In this document: positions 32,994 to 41,939 of the stretch, in pieces
How the letters are laid out: each line of letters opens with the position of its first letter
Numbering within the stretch: position 1 is the first letter of the stretch
Assembly: GCF_014930365.1 (NCBI RefSeq)
Contig: NZ_JABXWI010000008.1
Span: 62,001-126,000, forward strand
Direction: 5' to 3'
DNA length: 64,000 nt
Source of the DNA: Streptomyces caniscabiei
GTDB lineage: Bacteria; Actinomycetota; Actinomycetes; Streptomycetales; Streptomycetaceae
Program-made: the position numbers and the translations under genes
Notes under the pieces: generated by a model
Told to the model about the DNA's origin: nothing
The model's database searches: none
The model's input: only the letters and a program-made list of their open reading frames with translations

Positions 32994-34147
32994 ATGGCGC
33001 ACGAGGAACACGCGCAACCGGCTTCCCTCGACCGTCCGCCGGCTCTTTCCCCTGCGGCGGCCGCGCTCGCGGCCCGGTGCGAGCCACGGGTCGACGAACT
33101 CGCCCGGCGCATGGCCCGGGGCGTGTTCGAGCAGCTGCGCGGCTACGCGGAGCTGCCGGGCGACGTGAAGGACGTGGAGATCGCCGCCACCGCTCGGCAC
33201 GCCATGCGGCTCTTCCTGCGCGGGGCCGCCGAGGGGTCCGGGTGGGACTCGCTGGAGTACTTCCAGGAACGCGCCGCGCAGCGCGCCGAGGAGGGCATGC
33301 CGCTCCACCTGCTGCTGCGCACCGACAACCTGGGCGCACGGGAACTGTGGCGGGCCCTGCGGGAGGTGGCCGGTCCCGGCGAGCAGCAGGCCCTGGCCGA
33401 GCTGGCCGAGGCACTGTTCACGGCCGCTGACCACGTCGTGGGCGCCGTCGCGGAGAGCTACCTCGACGAGCGGGTCGCCCCCGCCGCCGAACGCCACGAG
33501 CAGCGCCGCTCCCGCGCCCGGGCCCTGCTGGACGGGCGGCCGGTCGTCGACGGGGCCGCACCGGACGGGCCCGTGCTGGTGCTGTTCCTGCGTTTCGGCA
33601 CTTCGGCGGCGACTGGCGAACCTTCCCCTGTTACCGTCCGGCGGCTGCTCCGGCGCGTTCAGGCGGTGGAGTGGTCGAACCCCCGGGCCGGCTCCGGGAG
33701 TTGCTGGGGGAGGCGGTGGGGCCGGAGCTACGGCTGGCGGCCGCTGCCGCGACGACGGCCGGCGACATCCCGCGCGCCGCGCACCTGACTTCCGAGGTGG
33801 TCCGGGTCGCACCCGCCTGTGGGGTGCGGCCCGGAGCGCACCGGCTCGAGGACGTGCTGCTGGAGTACCACCTGTCCCGCCCGAGCGAGGGCAGCGCCCG
33901 CATCGTCGCCATGCTCGACCCCCTCGCCGACCGCCCCGAACTCGTCGCGACCCTGCGCACCCACGTGGCGCAGCGTCAGGACCGCCGAGCCACCGCCCAG
34001 TTGCTCAACCTGCACCCCAACTCCGTGGACAACCGGCTCGCCCGGATCCAGGACCTGACCGGGCTGGACCTCGCCGACCCCCGGGATGTGGCCCTGGCGC
34101 TGGCGGCCCTGCTGCCGCGTGACGCCGACACCGGCGTCACGGCGTGA
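32994..34147 (+). pseudogene. PucR/CdaR-type regulator, internally disrupted
   Basis: From ATG 32994 (AAGG upstream) the frame gives an N-terminal region ending in LVLFLRFGTSAATGEPSPVT and RRLLRRVQAVEW. Homology then continues in another frame from about 33671: PGRLRELLGEAVGPELRLAA, HRLEDVLLEYHLSRPSEGSA and the PucR C-terminal HTH ending at 34147 (ATAQLLNLHPNSVDNRLARI). Around the break at 33660-33680 some 30 residues also seem missing, so a small deletion caused the frameshift. Unless this is a sequencing error, the regulator is not functional. A GATGG-ATCA-CCATC palindrome lies just upstream at 32965-32978. Confidence 0.7.
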
Positions 34148-35041
34148 CGAGGGCGAAGTCGGGGTCCGGCCGCGCAGGGTGAGCACGTTGTGCAGCGTGT
34201 GGCAGGCGTTCTCCGCCACGCACAGCACCCGTAGATCGGGGAAGTGGAAGTTCATCTCCGCCGGAGCCTCCGTGCCCGGTGTGAGCTGGAAGACCATCCG
34301 TACCCCGTCGACGGTCTCCACCTGCCCGGTGCGGCTGATGTCGACCGTCGGCGCGATCAGGCCGACGGTGCCGGTCGACGTCGTCTGCCCGAGCCCGCAG
34401 CCGATCTGCCCGGCCGGCCCCTTCGGCAGCGCGGCCCCGTACATGTAACCCGACCTGCGGGCCATCGCCGTACCCGTGAAGACGTTCTCGCTGACGGCGT
34501 GCTCCAGGAACCCGGCCGGGGCGAGGACCGGCACCCGCCCGGCCGTGACCTCGGCCGGATCGACGACGCCGCGGACACCGCCGAAGTGGTCGACATGCGA
34601 GTGGGTGTAGATCACCCCCGTCACGGGCCGCTCGCCGCGGTGCTCCCGGTACAGGGCGAGGGCGGCGGCGGCCACCTCGGCGCTGATCAGCGGGTCGATG
34701 ACGACCACACCGCGCTCGCCCTCCACGAAGGTCACGTTCGACAGGTCCAGGCCGCGCACCTGGTAGATCCCCGGCACCACCTCGTACAGCCCCTGCCGTG
34801 CCACGAGCCCGCTCTGCCGCCACAGCGAGGGATGGGCGGTCGGCGGACACGCCCCGTCCAGGAAGCCGTACGCGTCCGCGTCCCACACCACCCGGCCGTC
34901 CGCGGCCCGCACCACGCCGGGCTCCAGCCGGGCGACGAACCCCCGGTCCGCGTCGGCGAAGTCCCGATCGTCGTCCCAGGCCAAGCCACCGCCTTTGGGG
35001 TCGTGCCCGTAGCTGCTCATGGTCGTCTCGCTGCTGGTCAT
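34137..35041 (-). pseudogene. SDS-hydrolase-like alkyl sulfatase (metallo-beta-lactamase fold), internally deleted
   Basis: The intact N-terminal part begins MTSSETTMSSYGHDPKGGGL and has the alkyl-sulfatase segments QGLYEVVPGIYQVRGLDLSN, VIDPLISAEVAAAAL and the zinc motif THSHVDHFGG. It runs to NVLTLRG near 34172. The next bases, read in a shifted frame, give RPDPDFALVTP and a stop at 34137, which looks like the natural C terminus. About 300 residues, including the SCP2-like C-terminal domain, are therefore deleted. Its last codons overlap the end of the convergent PucR pseudogene by 11 bp. Confidence 0.7.
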
Positions 35042-35109
35042 GGTCGTCGATCCTCACAGCCCCGGACCGGCGGCGCCCGATGACGCATCACAGAAGCCCC
35101 GCTGACATG

Positions 35110-35349
35110 TCACAACCGGCACAGTGACGCGCAGGCGGCGACGGGGCGAGGAATTTGCACCGTCCCCGTCGTCGATAGCGGCGGCTGTCGCTGGTCGGGA
35201 AAGTCGACCTCGATAGATCCGATGTATGGCGGGTTCTCGAAGTTGACAGAAGGCTTCTCCGGCTCGGCCACGTGCCCAGGAAGCTCCTGTTTGAGTCGCT
35301 TCTTCAGGTGAATCTCGTCGCAGCTATAGACGTGGCCACCTTGAGGCTC
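35110..35349 (-). pseudogene. Possible 3' remnant of an unidentified gene
   Basis: An open stretch with Streptomyces-like third-base bias but no start codon reads GHVYSCDEIHLKKRLKQELP, then KPSVNFENPPYIGSIEVDFP, and stops at 35110. Upstream of 35350 the frame is closed by TAG. The composition (Lys, Asn, Tyr, Glu) looks like real protein, so it may be the tail of a lost gene. No family recognised. Confidence 0.3.
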
Positions 35350-35369
35350 CTATAAATCCATCCGATGTA
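35218..35369. promoter_or_regulatory. Two ATCCGATGTAT sites upstream of the fucosidase gene
   Basis: ATCCGATGTAT occurs at 35218-35228 and 35359-35369. The second copy is preceded by CC, giving the palindrome CATCCGATG (35357-35365). It lies 90 bp before the fucosidase start, suitable for a sugar-responsive repressor of the GntR or LacI type. Confidence 0.45.
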
Positions 35370-35454
35370 TCTTTCGGGGCAACGCGGAGCACGGCAGCCA
35401 TGGCGGCGTTCCGCTCCTAGCGCCCTGTCATCCCCTGACACATGGAGCCGCACC

Positions 35455-37512
35455 ATGTCCTCTGCCTCCCTCAGCAGACGCTCACTGATGAAGGCCGCCG
35501 CCCTCGCCGGAGGAGTGGTGGCCTTCGGGCTGCCGCAGGCCCTGTGGGCCTCCAGCGCCGAGGCGTACACCGTCCCTTCGAAGATGGACTGGTGGTACCA
35601 GGCCAGGTTCGGGATGTTCATCCACTTCGGGTCCTACTCGCACCTCGGCCAGGGCGAATGGGCGTTCGACGCTCAGAACTGGAGCAAGGCGGACTACCAG
35701 AACGAGGTCACCGAGCCCTTCAACCCGACGGCGTTCAATGCCGCCACCATCGCCGAACTCGCCAAGAACGCCGGCATGAAGTACATCGTGATCACCTCCA
35801 AGCACCACGAGGGCTACGCGATGTGGAACTCCGACGTGGCGGGCTTCACCGACACCACCGGCACCAAGCAGTACAACCTGCGTGACTACAACGGCATCCA
35901 GACCGACCTGCTCATGGACCTCAAGACGGAGTGCGAGAGCCGTGGCATCAAGTTCTGCCTCTACTACTCGATCCTCGACTGGAACCACCCCTCCCAGACC
36001 GACCGTCACGAGGGAGGTCTCACCACGATGTCCTCGCAGGCGGCCCGCACCGCCTACATCGCCGACATGAAGGCCCAGCTCCAGGAACTGCTGGACCGCT
36101 ACGACCCGGCACTGCTGTGGTTCGACGGCGACTGGTTCGCGGAGCCCTCCAGCCCCACCCTGGAGGACTGGTGGCTGACCTCGGACGGCGAGGACCTCTA
36201 CGACTGGCTGATCGCCCGCAAGCCCAACCTCATCGTCAACGAACGGGTCAAGCGGGACCACGGTCTCGGCGACTACGCGGTCGCGGAGTTCGGGATACCC
36301 AGCGGACCGATGGACCGACCGTGGGAGCGGTGCGCCACCATGAACGGCGCCTGGGGCTACGACGGAGCGAGAGAGAACTCGTACAGGTCGGTCACCGACA
36401 TCGTCCGAGAGCTCGTGACGGTGGTGTCCCGGGACGGCAACCACCTGCTCAACATCGGCCCCAAGGGCGACGGTTCGGTCACCGCGGGAACCCAGACCAT
36501 CCTGAACGGCCTCGCCTCATGGATGTCGACGTACAGCGACAGCATCCACGGCACCAGCGGCAGCCCGTTCACCACCGAACCCTCCTGGGGGAAGATCACC
36601 AAGAAGAGCGGCAAGCTCTTCGCCCATGTCTTCTCCTGGCCCACGAACGGCCAGCTCCAGATCCCGGCGATCGACAACACGATCAGCCGCGTCTACCTGA
36701 TGAACAACCCCTCGGTCTCGCTCTCGTACACCGTCACCGACCAGATCAACGTCACGGTGCCGAGCACCGCGCCGGACGCCAGGGACTCCGTGGTGTGCGT
36801 CGAGGTCCAGGGCATGCCCGTGCGGGGTGCCACGGCGACGGTGTTCCAGAACGTCGACTACCAGGGCACCCGAGCCCAGTTGCCGCTGGGCTCCTACACC
36901 TCCGCCCAGCTGACCGCCGCAGGACTGGGGCCCGCCATGGCCTCCTCCATCCGAGTGGCCGACGGCTACCAGGTGACGGGCTACTCCGGCAACAACTTCA
37001 CCGGCACCGCCTGGACGTTCACCTCGGACACCCCCGACCTCCGGGTGACCGGCAACAACGACGCCATCGCCTCACTGAAGGTGACGTTCAAGCCCTCCAC
37101 GTACCTTCGCCTGGTCAATGTCACGAGCAACCTGGCGCTGGACAGCGGCGGCAACGTCGCCAGTGGCTCGAACCTGAAGCAGTGGCAGGTGATCGACCAC
37201 GCCAACCTCCAGTGGCAGGCGGTCGAACTCGGCAACGGCTACTACCGGCTCGTCAACCGCACCAACGGCATGGTCGCCGACGGCTGGGGCTCCACCGGCA
37301 ACGGCGACCCCGCCCGGCAGAAGGCCTGGGACGGCAGTCAGACCCAGCAGTGGCAGATCACCCACCGCGGCCAGGGCCAGTACTCGATCGCCAACCGCAG
37401 CACGGGACTGGTTCTCGACAGTGGCGGGAAGGTCGCCTCGGGGTCCGTGACCAAGCAGTGGACATGGGAGCAGAACAACAACCTGCTGTGGACGATCAAG
37501 CCGGTCGGCTGA
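35455..37512 (+). CDS. Secreted alpha-L-fucosidase (GH29) with crystallin-like and ricin-type domains
   Basis: The 685-residue protein starts at ATG 35455 (TGGAG upstream). A Tat signal peptide is clear: SRRSLMKAAALAGG then an Ala-rich end (SSAEA). The catalytic GH29 domain contains WWYQARFGMFIHFGSYS, VITSKHHEGYAMWNS and LLWFDGDW, where the Asp is the expected nucleophile region. A beta/gamma-crystallin-like stretch (ATVFQNVDYQGTRAQLPLGS) follows, then two or three QxW-type ricin B repeats (LKQWQVIDHANLQWQ, TQQWQITHRGQGQYS). It should release fucose from extracellular glycans, with the C-terminal domains binding carbohydrate. Confidence 0.9.
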   Translation: MSSASLSRRSLMKAAALAGGVVAFGLPQALWASSAEAYTVPSKMDWWYQARFGMFIHFGSYSHLGQGEWAFDAQNWSKADYQNEVTEPFNPTAFNAATIAELAKNAGMKYIVITSKHHEGYAMWNSDVAGFTDTTGTKQYNLRDYNGIQTDLLMDLKTECESRGIKFCLYYSILDWNHPSQTDRHEGGLTTMSSQAARTAYIADMKAQLQELLDRYDPALLWFDGDWFAEPSSPTLEDWWLTSDGEDLYDWLIARKPNLIVNERVKRDHGLGDYAVAEFGIPSGPMDRPWERCATMNGAWGYDGARENSYRSVTDIVRELVTVVSRDGNHLLNIGPKGDGSVTAGTQTILNGLASWMSTYSDSIHGTSGSPFTTEPSWGKITKKSGKLFAHVFSWPTNGQLQIPAIDNTISRVYLMNNPSVSLSYTVTDQINVTVPSTAPDARDSVVCVEVQGMPVRGATATVFQNVDYQGTRAQLPLGSYTSAQLTAAGLGPAMASSIRVADGYQVTGYSGNNFTGTAWTFTSDTPDLRVTGNNDAIASLKVTFKPSTYLRLVNVTSNLALDSGGNVASGSNLKQWQVIDHANLQWQAVELGNGYYRLVNRTNGMVADGWGSTGNGDPARQKAWDGSQTQQWQITHRGQGQYSIANRSTGLVLDSGGKVASGSVTKQWTWEQNNNLLWTIKPVG

Positions 37513-37517
37513 CCGAC

Positions 37518-37532
37518 GCCACCGAAGGTGGC
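37518..37532. terminator. Hairpin between fucosidase and SDR genes
   Basis: GCCACC-GAA-GGTGGC lies 6 bp after the fucosidase stop, and outer bases (CCGACG with CGTCGG) extend pairing. It sits between convergent genes. Confidence 0.55.
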
Positions 37533-37569
37533 ATGGCTGAGATCTCCGTCGGTGGGCGCGTGGCTCGCG

Positions 37570-38307
37570 TCAAGCGCCCGGCAGGACCGCCGTGCCCGTC
37601 TCCTGTGCCAGTGCCTCCAGGAGACGGGCCTGGAAGGCCTCGTCGTGGACGCTGGGATGCGGCTCCTGACGCTGACGGTGGTACCAGTACCCGCCCGTCG
37701 TCAGCGCCTGGGGCTCGTCGCTCGACGCGAGCCACTCCTGGGTCCGGTGGCCGAGCTCCAGATCGTCCGGCGCGCTCGGCCCGCCCATCTTCGTCGGCAC
37801 CCAGCCGGGGTCCACGGCATTGCTGGGCACTCCGGGACGCAGGCGCGCCAGCGCCGCCGCGAGCGTGGTGACGAACAGCTTGCTGTCGGCGTACGAACCC
37901 GCGCTCCTCCCACGCCAGTCGACGCCGGCGAGGGAGGGCCGGCCGCTGTAGTGCGAGCCGCTGCTCAGGTACACCAGCCGGCGTGGACCGTCGAGCAACG
38001 CCGTGAGCAGGTACGGCGCGATGACGTTGACCGGCATGACCGCCGGGCCGCTCCACACGCCGGCGTTGTGGATGACCGCGTCGAGCGGCTCGGCGTCTTT
38101 CAGCTCGGCCGCGATGCGCCGTACCGCGTCGCGCTCCGCGAAGTCGCCCACCACGAGGTGGGCCCCACGACCGACCAACGTGTCCAGGGCCGCCGCGCGG
38201 CGCGGGCTGCGGGCGTGCACCACGACCTCGTGACCGGCGGACAGGAGAGTGTCCGCCGCCGCGCGTCCCAGACCGTCCGCGGAACCGGTCACCAGAATCC
38301 GACTCAA
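37570..38307 (-). CDS. SDR-family NAD(P)-dependent oxidoreductase
   Basis: A 245-residue protein starting at TTG 38307, which is preceded by GAGAGGCGG; longer frames to the right lack this site. It shows an N-terminal ILVTGSADGLGRAAADTLL cofactor loop, HNAGVWSGPAV, a serine in YLSSGSHYSG and a YADSK active-site motif. The segment DPGWVPTKMGGPSAPDDL and the final GGYWYH segment are common in dehydrogenases related to retinol dehydrogenase and daunorubicin C-13 ketoreductase-like proteins. Substrate unknown; it stands alone between convergent and divergent neighbours. Confidence 0.78.
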   Translation of the reverse strand: MSRILVTGSADGLGRAAADTLLSAGHEVVVHARSPRRAAALDTLVGRGAHLVVGDFAERDAVRRIAAELKDAEPLDAVIHNAGVWSGPAVMPVNVIAPYLLTALLDGPRRLVYLSSGSHYSGRPSLAGVDWRGRSAGSYADSKLFVTTLAAALARLRPGVPSNAVDPGWVPTKMGGPSAPDDLELGHRTQEWLASSDEPQALTTGGYWYHRQRQEPHPSVHDEAFQARLLEALAQETGTAVLPGA

Positions 38308-38528
38308 GATCGCACCGCCTCTCGAATGATCGCCGTGTCCCAGTCTCGCGCGTCGTCCACCGTGACGTGATGTGACGTCGCGTGGCGTCGCGTGGCGTGA
38401 CGGCACGGGCCGTGGTGGGGGCCGGGCGCTTGATCCGTTGAAGCCAGGCCCGAGCCCCAGCACACTGGGACGAGACGACGCCCACCTCCCGGGTGACGCG
38501 CCGACCCCCGACAGGCTGGAGTGACGGC

Positions 38529-39395
38529 GTGGACGGCCACAGCGATCCCCTCGAAGGCGACCCCGGCCTGTTCGGACCGGCCTCCGTGACCTGGCAGGTC
38601 CACGGCGACCCCATGATGTGGATCGCCGGGGTCCGCGCGCTGTACCTCCAGGCCCTGCACCCGCGCGCGGTGCGCGGCGTCATGCAGAACTCCGACTTCC
38701 GCAAGGACGCCTGGGGCCGGCTGCTGCGCACGGCGAGCTTCGTCGGCACGACGACGTACGGCACCACCCAGGCCGCCGAGCACGCGGGCGCCCGGGTCCG
38801 GAGGATCCACAGTCTGCTCTCGGCGACCGACCCGGACACGGGGGAGCGGTACGGCGTCGACGAGCCGGAGCTGCTGCTGTGGGTGCACTGCGCGGAGATC
38901 GACTCCTACCTCCACATCCTGCGCCGCTCCGGCTACCCGCTCACAGAGGCCGCCGCCGACCGGTACGTCGGCGAACACCGCGTCAGCGCCCGCCTGGTCG
39001 GCCTCGACCCCGCCGCGGCACCCGGGAACACCGCGGAGCTGGCGGCCTATTTCAAGCGGGTACGGCCCGACCTGGCGGCCGGCCCCGAGGCGCGGGAGGT
39101 CGACGACTTCCTGGGGCGGCCGCCGACCCACCCGTTGCTCGTACCGGCACGTGAAGCACTGTGGCGGCGCGTGGCGAACCTGGCGTACGCCTCCCTGCCG
39201 CCGTACGCCCACGAGTTGTACGGCAGACCCGCCCCCGCCCCCACTGTGGTCACCCGCCGCCTGCGGCTCACCGGAACCTTTCTTCGCTCGGTTCCCGCAC
39301 GTCTGCGCTGGCAACTCCCGCCCAAACACATTCTCCGCGCCATGTCACGGCTGGGCCCCGGCTCCCGCCCGGCACCGTACAAAGTCGGCAGATAG
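38529..39395 (+). CDS. MpaB/Lcp-like oxygenase-family protein (DUF2236)
   Basis: This 288-residue protein starts at GTG 38529 with GGAG 7 bp upstream (GTG 38493 is a weaker choice). Family features are VTWQVHGDPMMWIAGVRALY, LQALHPRAVRGVMQNSDF, FVGTTTYGTTQAA and LLLWVHCAEIDSYL, where the histidines are haem-ligand candidates by analogy with latex-clearing protein. Members are putative haem oxygenases such as mycophenolic-acid MpaB' and Lcp. The natural substrate is unknown. Confidence 0.75.
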   Translation: MDGHSDPLEGDPGLFGPASVTWQVHGDPMMWIAGVRALYLQALHPRAVRGVMQNSDFRKDAWGRLLRTASFVGTTTYGTTQAAEHAGARVRRIHSLLSATDPDTGERYGVDEPELLLWVHCAEIDSYLHILRRSGYPLTEAAADRYVGEHRVSARLVGLDPAAAPGNTAELAAYFKRVRPDLAAGPEAREVDDFLGRPPTHPLLVPAREALWRRVANLAYASLPPYAHELYGRPAPAPTVVTRRLRLTGTFLRSVPARLRWQLPPKHILRAMSRLGPGSRPAPYKVGR

Positions 39396-39458
39396 GCCGC
39401 CATACTGGACGGGCCAGGGGAGGGCGCGTCGGTTCGGATACGGGGGCGATCGTCGGCG

Positions 39459-41741
39459 ATGGGGGACACCAGGCTGATCCAGGGCCGGTACCGGCTGCTC
39501 GATCTGATCGGGCGCGGGGGGATGGGCGAGGTCTGGCGGGCGAAGGACGAGTCACTGGGGCGGCAGGTCGCGGTCAAGTGCCTCAAACCCCTCGACACCC
39601 GGCCCGACCAGTCCTTCACCCGGGTCCTGCGGGAGCGGTTCCGACGCGAGGCGCGGGTCGCGGCGGCGCTCCAGCACCGGGGCGTGACCGTCGTCCATGA
39701 CTTCGGTGAGTCCGACGGTGTGCTGTTCCTCGTCATGGAGTTGCTGGAGGGCCGCAACCTCAGCCAGCTCCTGGAGGACAACAAGCACCATCCGCTGGCC
39801 GTCCCCGCGGTCGTCGAGATCGCCGACCAGGTGGCCTCCGCCCTCGCCTACACGCATCTCCAGGGCATCGTGCACCGTGACCTCAAGCCCGCCAACATCA
39901 TGCTGCTCACCGACGGCACCGTGAAGATCTGCGACTTCGGCATAGCGCGCCTGGGCCGTGACGTCACCTTCACCTCCCGCCTCACCGGCACCGGCATCGC
40001 GATGGGTACCCCGCACTACATGTCGCCGGAGCAGATCGTCGGTGCTCAGGTCGACCGGCGCAGCGACCTCTACTCGTTCGGCTGTGTGCTCTACGAGATC
40101 GCCACCGGGGTGCCGCCGTTCGACCTCGACGACGCCTGGGCGGTGCTCATGGGCCACCGCGACACCGCGCCGACCCCTCCGCGCAGGCACCGCGACGAGG
40201 TGCCCGAGTACCTCGACCGGATCATCCTCGACCTGCTCGCCAAGGAGCCGGAGGAACGACCGTACGACGCCGGCGAGGTGGGCCGCCGGGTCGACGAGGG
40301 ACGGGCGGCGACCGCCCCGGCACCGGCCCGCGTCCACGGCACGGCCGTCGTCCCGCCCCCGCCCGGCCCCGATGCCGCTCGCGGCGCGGCCCGCCCCCAC
40401 CCCGGCCGGCCGCCCTCGTGCGAACCGCGGCTGCCGTCCTGGACCCGGGGCATGACCACCGGCCACAAGGCCACCGGTACCGGACCGGGTCTCACCCCGC
40501 CGGACCGCTCCGCCGGGCTCACCGGGGAGTGGATCGCCCGTCCCGTCGTCGGCCGCGCGGCACACCCCGTACAGGACGAACGTCCGGCCCCGTCACCGGA
40601 GTTGATCACCACCCTGGCGGGTCGGCACAACGCGGGCCTGAGCCTCGGACGCCTCGGCCGCTGGACGGAGGCCGGCGAGGTGCACCGCGCGGTCGCCGCC
40701 GAACGCGAGCACGCCCTCGGCCCCGACCACCCCGACACCCTCGCCAGCCGGTACGAGGTCGGCTTCACCCTCAGCCGCACCGGCCGGCCCGCCGACGCAC
40801 TGCGCGAGTTCGCCCATGTGGCCCGCGCCCGTGAGCACGCGCTCGGCGCCGAGCACCCCGAGACCCTCGCCGCCCGGCAGGAGATGGCATACGTGCTGGG
40901 CCAGTTGGGCCGTCACCTCGAAGCCCACCAGGCCTACACGTCGGTCCTCGCCGTCCGCGAGCGCCTCGCCGGCCCCGACCACCCGGACACCTTGCGCTGC
41001 CGCCACAACCTCGCCTTCAACCTCAGCAGGCTCGGCCGCCTGGAGGACTCGTACCGCATGGCGGACGACGTGGCCGCCGCGCGCGCCCGGGTGCTCGGCG
41101 CCAACCACCCCGACACCCTCGTCACCCGGTACGAAGTCGCCTACGCGCTCGGGCAGTTGGGCCGCTGGCCCGAGGCGCTGCGGGCCTACCAGGAGGTCGC
41201 CGATGCCCGGGCCCAGGCCCTCGGGCCCGACCACCCCGACACGCTCGCCGCCCGCCACGAGGTCGGTATCAGCCTCGGCAGGCTCGGCCGCAGCGCCGAC
41301 GCGCTCACCCTCTACCGCGCCCTCGTCGACGACCGCACCCGTGTCCAAGGCCCCGTCCACACCGAGACGCTCCGCGCCCGCCACGGCCTCGGTGTCAACC
41401 TCGGCCGCCTCGGCCGCTGGGAGGAGGCCCTCGCCGAGTCCCGTGAGGTGTGCGCCCTGCGCGAGCGCGTCCTCGGCGAGGACCACCCCGACACCCTCGT
41501 CAGCCGCCGCGAGGTCGCCGTCGGCCTCGGCTGGCTCGGCCGCTGGCCCGACGCCCTCACCGAGTACCGCCGAGTGGCCGACGCCCGCGAACGGGTCCTC
41601 GGCCCCGACCACCCCGACACCCTCGCCGGCCGCAACGACGAGGCACACTGCCTGGAACAACTCGGCCGCGGCCAGGAGGCGGTCGAGCTGTACCGCCGAG
41701 TGGCGGCGTTACGCCGACAACGGACGACCGGCCACCACTGA
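39459..41741 (+). CDS. Serine/threonine protein kinase with C-terminal TPR repeats
   Basis: The 760-residue protein has a Hanks-type kinase domain over residues 10-280: GRGGMGEV loop, K40, H139-R140-D141 in VHRDLKPAN, and D159-F-G. A proline-rich linker (PPPPGPDAARG) follows. Residues from about 390 to 750 contain some eight TPR_10/kinesin-light-chain-type repeats of 42 residues with the spacer motif LGPDHPDTLAxRxEV. No membrane helix is seen, so it is a soluble kinase with a protein-binding tail. Partner and substrate are unknown. Confidence 0.9.
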   Translation: MGDTRLIQGRYRLLDLIGRGGMGEVWRAKDESLGRQVAVKCLKPLDTRPDQSFTRVLRERFRREARVAAALQHRGVTVVHDFGESDGVLFLVMELLEGRNLSQLLEDNKHHPLAVPAVVEIADQVASALAYTHLQGIVHRDLKPANIMLLTDGTVKICDFGIARLGRDVTFTSRLTGTGIAMGTPHYMSPEQIVGAQVDRRSDLYSFGCVLYEIATGVPPFDLDDAWAVLMGHRDTAPTPPRRHRDEVPEYLDRIILDLLAKEPEERPYDAGEVGRRVDEGRAATAPAPARVHGTAVVPPPPGPDAARGAARPHPGRPPSCEPRLPSWTRGMTTGHKATGTGPGLTPPDRSAGLTGEWIARPVVGRAAHPVQDERPAPSPELITTLAGRHNAGLSLGRLGRWTEAGEVHRAVAAEREHALGPDHPDTLASRYEVGFTLSRTGRPADALREFAHVARAREHALGAEHPETLAARQEMAYVLGQLGRHLEAHQAYTSVLAVRERLAGPDHPDTLRCRHNLAFNLSRLGRLEDSYRMADDVAAARARVLGANHPDTLVTRYEVAYALGQLGRWPEALRAYQEVADARAQALGPDHPDTLAARHEVGISLGRLGRSADALTLYRALVDDRTRVQGPVHTETLRARHGLGVNLGRLGRWEEALAESREVCALRERVLGEDHPDTLVSRREVAVGLGWLGRWPDALTEYRRVADARERVLGPDHPDTLAGRNDEAHCLEQLGRGQEAVELYRRVAALRRQRTTGHH

Positions 41742-41939
41742 CCCCCGGGCCGGCCCCGAAGCCGACGACCGCCCACACACCAGGCGTCGCCGCCGTACGC
41801 AGGGAGCGTCGGACCGCCGCGCCCACCCGTGCGGCCACCGAGGACACCACCCCGTGCGCCGCGGACCAGGGCACCCAGCTGTTGATCCACCTGGCACGCC
41901 CCCCTGGCCGACCTCGATCATGGCGTGTTACCAAGAGCC

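Larger units (their letters stand above)
35042..35454. other. Intergenic region with a gene remnant and two operator-like sites
   Basis: This 413-bp gap holds the antisense coding remnant at 35110-35349 and two copies of ATCCGATGTAT (35218-35228 and 35359-35369). No intact gene is visible. Confidence 0.5.

Noticed and set aside
33728..34136. C-terminal extension of the alkyl sulfatase frame across the PucR-type gene
   Set aside because: This is antisense to the PucR HTH coding sequence and has no sulfatase-like residues; the natural end is better explained by the shifted frame stopping at 34137.
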